NCBI GenBank assembly: GCA_030248135.1
Contig: JASANC010005059.1
Location: 1-14,085 of the forward strand
Direction: 5' to 3'
Length of the DNA: 14,085 nt
From: Theristus sp. LFF4_11
Lineage: Eukaryota > Nematoda > Chromadorea > Monhysterida > Xyalidae
In this document: positions 6,651 to 14,085 of the stretch, piece by piece
How the letters are laid out: the number at the start of each line of letters is the position of its first letter
Numbering within the stretch: position 1 is the stretch's first letter
Notes under the pieces: model-generated
Database searches by the model: none
What the model was told of the DNA's origin: nothing
What the model saw: only the letters and a program-made list of their open reading frames with translations
Position numbers and translations under genes: made by a program

Positions 6651-7520
6651 TGGTTGCCGTTTTTCTAATTTTGTTTGTTTCAACTAATTATGTGCTTGAA
6701 TTTGAGGGTTGCTACGCATTGTATTCGTCCTGTTGGTGTAGGCCAGGGGTTTTAACCCACTGTGTCTGAAAGGGTCGGGGTAAAATTTAACTAAATTTTT
6801 AAAATCTACGGATGAAATTATTCCGGGAAACATTTTTGTTCGACTGCGAAAGTGCCGAAGGTGAAATTTGAAAAGGCGAACACTTGAAACCATGTCAAAG
6901 TCTATGAACTTTTAAAAATGCCCAATTTTTTGACCCAAAAGAGGGCGGGGGTAAAAAAAGTAACCGGTTTTTCAAAATCTACAGCTGCAATTACCCCAGG
7001 AAACTTTTTTGTTCGGTTATGATACAACTTTAGACAAAAAATGCCCAATTTTTTACCCAAAAAGGGCCGGGGCAAAAAAGTAATCAGATTTTTAAAATCT
7101 ACAGCTGCACTTACCCCAGGAAACTTTTTTGTTCGGTTATGAAACAATTTCAGACAAAAATTGAAAGGGCGACACTTGAAATCAGGTCAGAACCTCCAAA
7201 ATTTTGAAAATGCCCAATTTTTTGCCCAAAAAATGGTCGGGGCAAAAAAAATTGGATTTTCGAAATCTACGGATGAAATTACCCCAGGAAACTTTTTGTT
7301 CGGGTATAAAACAACTTTAGACAAAAATTGCCCAATTGTTTTCAAAATCTACGCTGTTCCCCAGGAACTTTTTTGGTGACAATTTCAGACAAAAATGGGC
7401 GACATTTTTTTACAAAAAAGGTTGGTCAAAAAAGTAACTAGATTTTCAAAATCTACAGCTGCACTTACCCCAGGAAACTTTTTTGTTCGGTTATGAAACA
7501 ATTTCAGACAAAAATTGAAA
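6448..7520. other. Central spacer of the inverted repeat
   Basis: This is the only part of the window that is not mirrored, apart from arm-specific indels. Its first third (6448-6780) contains the second copy of a diverged direct repeat that overlaps the end of the left arm. Its remainder (6801-7520) is a composite AT-rich minisatellite. I find no convincing exon. One open stretch ending at 6769 encodes a short cysteine-bearing tail, but its splice phase does not fit the neighbouring gene. Confidence 0.85.
6801..7520. repeat. Composite AT-rich minisatellite in spacer
   Basis: Six degenerate units begin with (a)aaatctac at 6801, 6974, 7094, 7262, 7344 and 7448, followed by g.tg.a.ttaccccaggaaacttttt, gttcgg.tat and gacaaaaattg. 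Unit lengths are about 173, 120, 168, 82, 104 and 73+ bp. The long units carry an extra 40-50 bp cassette containing ggcga(a)cacttgaaa; the short ones lack it. The array ends exactly where the right inverted-repeat arm begins. Confidence 0.85.
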
Positions 7521-7651
7521 GGGCGACATCTCTCCAAAACGAAAAATGAAATCAGTGTAATCGCTGTAAGCCGAATGGGAAGTTCGGAAGAACGGATGCC
7601 CAACGCATTCTGAATTTTGTCCGATTTTGGGACTTATGTAAAAGTCAGAAT

Positions 7652-8736
7652 ATTATCTAAAAATGCGGAGGACGCATATAAAAGGAGGAATATGGCTTTG
7701 TGTAAGCAGTGAGAAACTTTTTTGCTTCACAACTATTTTCAAGTTTCTGATGTGGCACACGGATACAAGTACATAAGAGCCATATTTTTGCGCCGTTTAT
7801 TCATTATTTCGGTTGCACATGGTAGCCCTCTTACTTTTTCGACAAACGAAATTTTTACATTCGATGAATTTCGAGCAAATAGTAACATAAAGCTGCCAAA
7901 TTAAAGACAACATCTTCGATCACTGACACTGCTTTGCCAAGGACAAAGCGTTGCGCAGAGGCATTGGCGAAGACACTGTCCCCTTCTTGTGGCGAAGGCA
8001 ATGTCCCCTTCTTGTGGCGAACGCAATGGCTCACGGAACGGACGGTTCAGCCAATATCCACACTCCTCCTATGTACATACAACAATCCACAGGACTTTGG
8101 TACCTTCGGGTTTTTTGGAATTGGGGAGGAAAGTGAAAATTAACGGAAGACAACACCTTTTTGTCACGGGTATGTATGACCTATTTTTTAAACGTGTCCC
8201 ACTGAAATGACGTCATGTGCCGCCAAACATGCGCTTCCCGTTCACTGCAAACCAGACTTTCCGTTTAGCCGATTTCTTTCCGTAAACAAATGGTGAATGT
8301 CGAATCGGTCACACCAAACTGAAATTTTAGTGCCTGTACTTTGACAAACGGGCGTTTTTAAACCAAATGACGTCATTTTAGTCCGGACACGTTTGAATAA
8401 ATCCACAGTACCTACATAGCTGTGCGTACGTCATCAACAATAAAGCTTATCTGCAGCAACGCTTTGAAGTCTCTAATTTTTTGTTTCTGCACAGGTTTGC
8501 AGAATTTCGCACATGCTGTGATTTCACACTAAGCTGAAGAGGACAAGTGAAAAACGCTTTGAAGGTTTTTAGGTTTTTCATTAAAACAAACGCGGCGCAA
8601 AAATATAACTCTTATGTACTTGTATCCGTGTGCCACATCAGAAACTTGAAAATAGTTGTGAAGCAAAAAAGTTTCTCACTGCTTACACAAAGCCATATTC
8701 CTCCTTTTATATGCGTCCTCCGCATTTTTAGATAAT
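7652..8736. mobile_element. 1.08 kb fold-back element, right arm copy
   Basis: Mirror copy of 5239-6316 with the same 144 bp-type TIRs, nested inverted repeat (8190-8394) and 25 bp tandem pair. It is 7 bp longer overall, including a 12 bp insertion (near 7818-7831, atggtagccctc) relative to the left copy. Its outer flank (acgtcacggc...) is unique sequence rather than the G-run seen on the left, so this copy probably preserves the original insertion edge. Confidence 0.83.
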
Positions 8737-8870
8737 ACGTCACGGCAGGTCTCGTGGCATTGCGTACTACGGTTCATGAAGACGTGCTTTATACAATGTA
8801 CGCCAGCATACGTCAGTATGAACTGAACGTAAGGGTGGAAAAAAAGAATTATTCTGATTACGTCTGAATA
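8737..8870. other. Right-arm-only segment between two elements
   Basis: About 134 bp with no counterpart in the left arm, lying between the fold-back element and the G-rich TIR element. tacgtc words recur four times in and just beyond it (8737-8900). No gene is seen. It is best read as original flanking DNA deleted from the left arm. Confidence 0.7.
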
Positions 8871-9313
8871 CCGTATTACCCACAATAGGGATTAATACGT
8901 CAGCGACTTTAGGGGTGGGGGGGTTTATTGGTGGGGGGGGGGGGATTATTGGTTGGGGGGGGCTTTATTTACCAATAAATTCTAGGGGTGGGGGTTTATT
9001 GAAAAATGGCAACAATACCTTGCATGGCAGGCAAGAAAGTCGCTTCTACTCTACATAGAAATTTTCTTTTACAACAGCCTTTTGTAATGAAATTACCATT
9101 AACTCATCCATTTGGGGCCTTTGGTAGCACAATTTCATCATTTTCACTGCAACCAGCCACTGAATACGCTGGGTACGTGTTTCAAACAGGTTTCCAATAA
9201 TCCCCCCATGGGGGATTATTTGGGGGGGGGGGGATTATTCGGAAACTTGTCGTGGGGGTGGGGGTTTATTGGTGGGGGGATTAATGGTGGGGGGTTTAAT
9301 GGGGGTAATACGG
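8871..9313. mobile_element. 443 bp G-rich TIR element, CCGTATTACCC ends, TA target site
   Basis: ccgtattaccc at 8871-8881 is the inverse of gggtaatacgg at 9303-9313, and both ends are flanked by TA (8869-8870 and 9314-9315). The interior contains many gggggtttattgg / ggggattatt words and G-runs of up to 14 bases on the + strand, including four or more runs within 60 bp near 8914-8960, a strong G-quadruplex candidate. There is no transposase frame. Its CCGTA end and TA target resemble the intron 2 element, which suggests the same transposase superfamily. Confidence 0.75.
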
Positions 9314-9349
9314 TAGATGTGGAATCAGAAAAACAACACTGCCTCTCAC

Positions 9350-9466
9350 CAACGCATGTGCTCCCCGACAACGTGGTAAATCCGATGCACGCACAAACCG
9401 TGCCCACGCACGCACTGTTGCCAGAGCAGATCGCACCGGCAAAATTGCAGTGGCCGCCAGGTGGCG
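9350..9466 (-). CDS. Exon 5 (right copy): cysteine module 4
   Basis: Donor gt is the complement of 9348-9349. Identical to left exon 5. The read-through tail beyond the donor is in a different frame from that of the left copy, which argues against it being coding. Confidence 0.76.
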
Positions 9467-12255
9467 CTAAAATTAAAATTTTGTACCAGACTTGCAGAGA
9501 ACCAAAAGCAACAAACAGACACAACGAATTTCGGCCAACGCAAGACGTCTACCAGTGCAGTTTGCGGCCAGCGAGCCAGTGGATCCGGTGGGGCAGGTGC
9601 AGACGCCTGCGGTGGTGCCTGTTGCGCCGACACAACTGCTGCCACCAAGACACAGCGATGTCTGCTGTCCAAATGTGGTTGCGGTTGGGGCTGCTTCCAC
9701 AACGCACGCTGCTGTTGGCATACCTGGTTTACTCGTTTTATTTGTTATTGAAAAATTGTAATGTTCAACAACAGTTGTAGGAAGATACGATTAACATGGG
9801 AAGGTACGATGGATGATGATTAACAGACAGGGATTAGAATAGTACACACATAGCACAAAATATGCAAATCTTTGGAAGTGTTGAAGAAACCATAAGTTTT
9901 ATGAATGTTAAATTTTGTCAGTGGAAACCGTCTGTGTAACGTTAAGTCTTGCATAAGGTTCCGCCCACTTGAAAAAAACCACCCAAAATTTGGCGGAGTG
10001 TCACACGGTGGGGATTGGGGAAAAATTCCAATTTTTGATTTTGTCAATATCTCACCCCCGTTGATCAGGTCGGACCTAAGGTCTTTTTCCTTTGCTTCAT
10101 TTTGTGCTGCGTGAACCGTTGGAGACGTCGTTAAAGTGCGACGAAACCCAGACATTTTTAAAATACTGGATTTTTAGCAAAAAAGAAAAAAAAACGGGCA
10201 AAACGTTAATAAGAATTCCAGGCTACGCTGTTGGAGACGATCAATCCAGAGAGAACGTCGTCATCGCGCGTTTATCTTATTATGGTACAAAGCCACGGAA
10301 AGATTGAAAAAACTGAGGAAATTTCTTAAAACAACAAATCACAGCTTGTGAGCACAAAAAAAAACACGACGACGAGGACAAGGATGACGACGTCGTCACC
10401 TCAGACAAACCAACAGCCAACCAGTAAATGCGATGCGACAAACCATCCAGGGCGACTGTAGTGTAAAAGTCAAAAACACTACTGTCTCGTGTCTCGTCTC
10501 GTGCGTCTCTCAACACACTGTCTCGTGTCTCCTCAAGTCTTCTCGTTGTTTCGTCTCGTTTTGAATAATTTATTGTCTCGTGTCTCATGACCCTCTGTCT
10601 CGTGTCTACTCTCGTCTCGTGGACGACCTGTTTCGCGGCAACCCTAACTGTGGAATAATTGTGTATTGTATATGTATACAACGATATAGTATTACCAGCG
10701 CAAGTTGTTCCTGCCTGCACTGTGTTACTGGCGGGGCAATTGCACGTCGAGCCACGAGCGGCACCAGAACAAACGGATCCACCGAGACAACTCAGACGCA
10801 CATCGGGCGCAACGGTTCCTGCCTGTCGCACGCACGGGTGACCGATTTGAGCTGGTGAATGTGTGTGCTTGTGTGTGAATTTAATCTGAGCATTCGTGGG
10901 TGGAAATTTGACAGCTTCAAATTTGCTGTTGTCATTTCTGAAAACGGCCATAAAAGATGTTTGCGATATTCCGAACAACCGGGGAGAACAAAATTTGGTG
11001 CAAGCGAAAGAACATTCGACAGTGAAAATTTTTGGTTGAGACTGTTTGATAAGTATTATTCTTTTTCGATTTTCTGAACGGGCTTATATACCGTAAAGTC
11101 TTGCATATAAGGTCTCCTTATATAAATTTGAAAATCAAAAATTTCTGAAAAAAGTGGAAATTCGTGTGACAACCTTATAAGTGGAAGGAGGTCTTATAAA
11201 GCGAACATTAGGAATTCAGGGGCCTTATAAACGGGGTAGGATTTCGATCAAGTCAAAAATTTTAAATTTTTGGTTTTCCGCCGTGTGACACTCCGCCTAC
11301 TTTTGGGTGGGGGTCTTATAAGTGGGAGGAACCTTATATGCAAGACTTTACGGTAAATGAGTTTGCATGCACTTACAAACAAAAAAATGTAAAGTTAGGG
11401 GTGTACATACATATAGTGCATAGATGCCGAGATTGTGTAGAAAGTTTTTACGAGCACTTTCAACATATTACGGAAAGCGGACAAGCAGTGCCGTTTTCGA
11501 GAGTGCACCAACCGTAACAATTGGCTCCTATTTGTGTCGTCACCGGGTTTGCCACACTCGGGGCAAGCAGACCGGTAGCAGGACACACGCAGACGCCCGT
11601 GTTTGCGGTGGCGCTGCACACGCCGCCAGTCGAGATCAGGCACGACTCCACTGCACCGAGAATGTTCGTAGCCGGCGTTGCCTCACAAGTCGTACCGAGT
11701 GCTTCTGAACGTCCAAGTTAGGGGCTGATGGTATTGAATGCGGAAAGCTCCGTTCGGTTGAATATTCGTTGCCAAACGTTATGATGAATACATCATCACA
11801 GCCTGTGGGCAGTATCAGTGTAACCGGGAATGACCCCAGAGTAAATTGTGACTGGTGAACACCTTGAACAGTATATACACAAACTGTTTTTAAGTAATTC
11901 TGTGTTCACATCAGGCGGAAGTAGGATTCATACCAGATAAACGCTTTTTACCAACACTAACTTCTGATTTTGTTGTACACACATTGTTTTATAAATGTAG
12001 AAACAAGACCGATTAGTCAGAAAATGTGTTTTTGCAAGGGAAATCAGCCGAACACACAGCAGCGATGGTTATATCTTTCAATCGATTTTTATAATTGAGC
12101 TAAAAAGCATCAAAAAGCATTTAGGTGATCTTGAACAGTGAATATATTTTTGGAGAATCGTAAAAAGCTCACAACATACGGGTGTCCACAGCAGCAGTTC
12201 TTTTGACCATGTCCATTGAAAACACGAACACAGCTACTTTTGCAAACAGTTGCAT
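9350..12255 (-). CDS. Secreted EB/EGF-like cysteine-rich protein, right copy (spliced, 3' incomplete)
   Basis: Mirror copy of the left gene. Exons in transcription order are 12255-12180, 11704-11513, 10851-10696, 9723-9553 and 9466-9350, with introns of 475, 661, 972 and 86 bp. All splice sites, phase-1 boundaries, exon lengths and all 24 module cysteines are kept, and no stop or frameshift is seen in the joined exons. Over the 712 coding bases I count seven substitutions against the left copy: four silent, three amino-acid changes (Ala to Val in module 1, two Thr to Ala in module 2), none at a cysteine. Intron 1 is shorter because it lacks the 123 bp segment. Orientation is tail to tail with the left copy. 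As there, no terminal exon is found before the G-rich element, 36 bp beyond exon 5. Confidence 0.72.
9553..9723 (-). CDS. Exon 4 (right copy): cysteine module 3
   Basis: The acceptor is the complement of 9724-9725 and the donor the complement of 9551-9552. I find no difference from left exon 4. Confidence 0.8.
9939..10081. mobile_element. Decayed partial relative of the CCGTAAAG element (right arm)
   Basis: Mirror copy of 4139-4281 in intron 3, with no differences that I noticed. Its presence in both arms shows it predates the inverted duplication. Confidence 0.72.
10082..10478. other. Intron 3 filler, no gene seen (right arm)
   Basis: Mirror of 3741-4138. Contains ccagggcgactgta and gacgacgtcgtc words. 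Frames are shifted relative to the left arm by single-base indels. Confidence 0.55.
10479..10621. repeat. GTCTC/GTCTCGTG degenerate simple repeat, right intron 3
   Basis: Reverse complement of the GAGAC repeat at 3599-3740, followed by the same ggcaaccct word (10637-10645). Confidence 0.75.
10696..10851 (-). CDS. Exon 3 (right copy): cysteine module 2
   Basis: Same 156 bp. One silent Asp codon change and two Thr to Ala changes, all transitions. Just after the donor the right copy has 5 extra bases, so reading through stays open across the GAGAC repeat down to 10280. That extension is not shared with the left copy and looks fortuitous. Confidence 0.8.
11091..11353. mobile_element. Short TIR element (MITE), CCGTAAAG ends, right arm
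   Basis: Mirror of 2879-3133, with matching TIRs and TA flanks. It is 8 bp longer because of an extra ccttataa-type word near 11172, so the two copies have diverged internally. Confidence 0.85.
11513..11704 (-). CDS. Exon 2 (right copy): cysteine module 1
   Basis: Same 192 bp and six cysteines as the left exon. Three silent third-position changes (Cys, Pro and Ala codons) and one Ala to Val change lie in and around the long last loop. Confidence 0.78.
12180..12255 (-). CDS. Exon 1 (right copy): start codon and probable signal peptide
   Basis: The ATG is the complement of 12253-12255 and the donor gtatgt the complement of 12174-12179. Sequence is identical to left exon 1, although the leader just upstream differs by a 3-base insertion. 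Confidence 0.68.
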
Positions 12256-12303
12256 TGTTGTATGACAGGTGATTGATAAACTCGAAAAATTTTGGACTGG
12301 AAG

Positions 12304-12403
12304 ACTGAACTGAAATCTCGGCTGTTCAGCCGTTTTATATACCATGTCAACAGCGCTTCCGGGAATTTCATTACTTGATTTTGAAACTTTAATTTTGACG
12401 TCA
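12304..12403 (-). promoter_or_regulatory. Core promoter, right copy: CRE-like site, TATA box, double TCAGT initiator
   Basis: Mirror of the left promoter: TGACGTCA at 12396-12403, TATA box at 12333-12341, 14 bp palindrome at 12319-12332, and two TCAGT words at 12309-12313 and 12304-12308. All spacings within the core promoter are preserved. The only change nearby is a 3-base insertion in the leader (acc on the transcribed strand), making it 56 nt instead of 53. Confidence 0.75.
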
Positions 12404-14085
12404 CTTTAAAATTGAAAATTATTATCAATCCATATACAGTACAAAAGATCAAATGAAAACAACAACAACTATGTACATGTCTTCGAACAGGTGTGTCAGA
12501 CAAGTTCTGTTCCTAAACCACTTTTTTGCTTTTTGGGTAAAAAAAGGTAATTTACACTTTCTAGAGGTTCATTGTATATTCATTGAATTGAAAGCGACAT
12601 TTTCTATCGGACTGGGGAATGCAAACCGTAACACATCAAAATTTTATTTGTTTTATTTGTTTGCGGAGTTATCTTGTAGAATCAACAATACCGAAAATTG
12701 TAACAAGTTTCTGGTGAAAAATGTAACACTTAATCGTTGACGTGCAGCGCGAAAACATGCCCCTGCAATTTGTCATGGCTAAATAATGAATAATGTCCTG
12801 GATAAATTCTAGTACGAGGTGATTGACCGTATATTTGTCTGAGATTGAATTCAAAAAAGAACTTTTATAACTTTGTTTTTCTTGAATGATATCTGATAGT
12901 TTGTGAAAGAGAGCAGTGGAAATTTAATAAAAAAGACAACCACAAATTATTCAAGATTCATTAGACCCAGAAAATTTTTAAAGTCGCATTTATCATCACA
13001 AAAAAAGATTTTTAACTTAAAAAATTAACAACGACAACGTCGATAGCGACCATCCAATGTTTGAATTTCGCATTCTAATTTAAACAGAATATGATTTTCT
13101 TCCACAAGTGAAAGTCGTGATTGAAAAAACAAGAGCTGAATGGTCAATGATATTGACAAAAAACACTGATTGAAACAGTTCCCGTTCTCAAATTAGTGAA
13201 TCGTTTGAATGGGCCAGAAAGCTTCGTTTGCTATCGTTGATGGTTCGATGTTGGCTAATGGCTAATTGATGGAGAATTCGTTGATTTGATGGGCGCCGTT
13301 ATATGGTGGTCAAAAAAGCACTAAAATTCTCATACAGCCCGGGACATTACAAAATGCCTCGTCGACGTCGTCGTCGTCGCCCTAAAGTTTCGCCCTAAAA
13401 TTTCACCCTAAAGGGCTGCTTGTAACTTTTTCTGCATCTCATAAATCATGAACAAGTTTTTGGGTTATTTTTTTATCAAAAACCTACTGTTTGCATTCAC
13501 AAACGATCAGAAATCAAAATCAAAGAAAGCAAGATTGATATCAAAATTCTTTGTTCACCTGTGATCTCAGGAAAACATATGATCAGCTAATACTACAAAT
13601 TTGTCCAGGGCGACTATAACTGGTCGTAAAATTTTGCTACAAAATTAACCACCGCGTGATTACATTCATTTTTTATCCATGTGCCTAAAAAACCCTTTGA
13701 ACAAAAATTATTCGTCATGCAGAACGCTATAGTTTTTTACAGTTCTTTTTTACACAATGCAAATGGGCAGTACAAAACTAGTGGTCACCAAATCGCCGGA
13801 TGAATGGTTTTTCACAATTCGCAGTGGTTTCAATATTTTTTTGCTCGCTGTTGTTTTTCGCAACTTTACGACCAGAGCTGGACTGTACATAAAACGTTAA
13901 ATCCTGCCATCTGTGGCTCGTTAACTTCAATAACTCCTCCACTGACTACACACGCATTTAAAAAATCAGATTTGAAAGAAAACAGGAAGAAGTTTATGAT
14001 AATCTGGTTTAGAATGGGACACTGGTATGCCTAAAATTCCGAGCTGCAACAACTTTTATCCAGGTCTTCCAGGTTGGTCTTTTAT
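12404..14085. other. Noncoding upstream region, right arm
   Basis: Mirror of 21-1703. Open frames seen here are frameshifted relative to the left arm, for example by a shorter T-run near 13846-13852 and a 6-base insertion (tttaaa) near 13957. I see no gene. Confidence 0.6.

Larger units (their letters stand above)
7521..14085 (-). repeat. Right arm of giant inverted repeat
   Basis: Reverse-complement copy of 21-6447. It begins at 7521 with gggcgaca, the complement of the last bases of the left arm, and is still matching at the window end. Compared with the left arm it lacks a 123 bp stretch in intron 1, and it retains 130 bp (about 8737-8868) plus the far half of a G-rich TIR element that the left arm does not have. 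Coding exons differ by only seven substitutions by my count. Such differences are more than two strands of one molecule should show, but they fit either a diverged duplication or two alleles joined head to head. Confidence 0.97.

Noticed and set aside
6704..6769. Short cysteine-rich tail (five cysteines, ending TGA at 6767-6769) in the spacer, considered as a terminal exon of the left gene
   Set aside because: The available acceptor (tttgag before 6707) is in the wrong phase for that frame; in phase 1 it would encode a short cysteine-free hydrophobic tail instead. It also lies nearly 2 kb beyond exon 5 and has no counterpart for the right copy.
7652..8736. Open frames of 60-73 codons inside the fold-back element, present in both copies
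   Set aside because: They overlap each other in several frames over a 25 bp tandem repeat, show no transposase motif, and are kept only because the two copies are recent duplicates.
9112..9780. 222-codon plus-strand open frame opposite exons 4 and 5 of the right gene (also 4440-5006 minus)
   Set aside because: It is antisense to the cysteine exons and passes through the G-rich element. Its composition follows the complementary strand and shows no domain.
10280..10978. 232-codon minus-strand open frame running from upstream of exon 3 of the right gene through the GAGAC repeat
   Set aside because: Only the exon 3 part has module character. The rest is intron and simple repeat, and the left arm has a stop 15 codons after the donor because of a 5-base difference.

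Overview
This window is animal (metazoan) nuclear DNA. It has spliced exons with GT..AG introns, a TATA/initiator core promoter and many short terminal-inverted-repeat (TIR) elements, and I see no bacterial or phage gene structure. The cysteine modules resemble the EB/EGF-like modules common in nematodes, while the TATA plus TCAGT initiator is the arthropod-type core promoter. An ecdysozoan is therefore my best guess; phylum and species cannot be fixed from the sequence.

The dominant structure is a very large inverted repeat. Positions about 21-6447 reappear, reverse-complemented, at 7521-14085, around a 1,073 bp spacer (6448-7520). The arms are collinear but not identical: there are scattered substitutions, small indels, one 123 bp presence/absence difference (2295-2417) and a G-rich zone where the arms disagree strongly (left 5070-5238, right 8737-9170). 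The right arm is still matching when it reaches the window edge, so the true extent is unknown.

Each arm carries one copy of the same small secreted-type, cysteine-rich gene reading toward the centre (left copy 1849-4870 on +, right copy 9350-12255 on -). I reconstruct five exons: a short first exon with a likely signal peptide, then four exons that are all multiples of three, all bounded by phase-1 introns, and each encoding one six-cysteine module. Upstream of each copy is the same compact promoter: a CRE-like TGACGTCA, a TATA box and a doubled TCAGT initiator. No stop-bearing terminal exon could be assigned; just past exon 5 both copies run into transposable elements, so each gene is 3'-incomplete or truncated here.

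Introns and inter-gene space are filled with mobile-element debris: a 255-263 bp TIR element with TA flanks in intron 2, a decayed relative in intron 3, a GAGAC-rich simple repeat in intron 3, a G-rich TIR element with TA flanks next to exon 5, and a 1.08 kb fold-back element with 144 bp TIRs. The spacer holds a diverged 155 bp direct repeat and a composite minisatellite. The 8 bp at the spacer/right-arm junction (gggcgaca) occur both in the minisatellite unit and at the end of the left arm, which is what a microhomology-mediated template switch creating the inverted duplication would leave. An assembly or fold-back-read artefact remains an alternative and is discussed.
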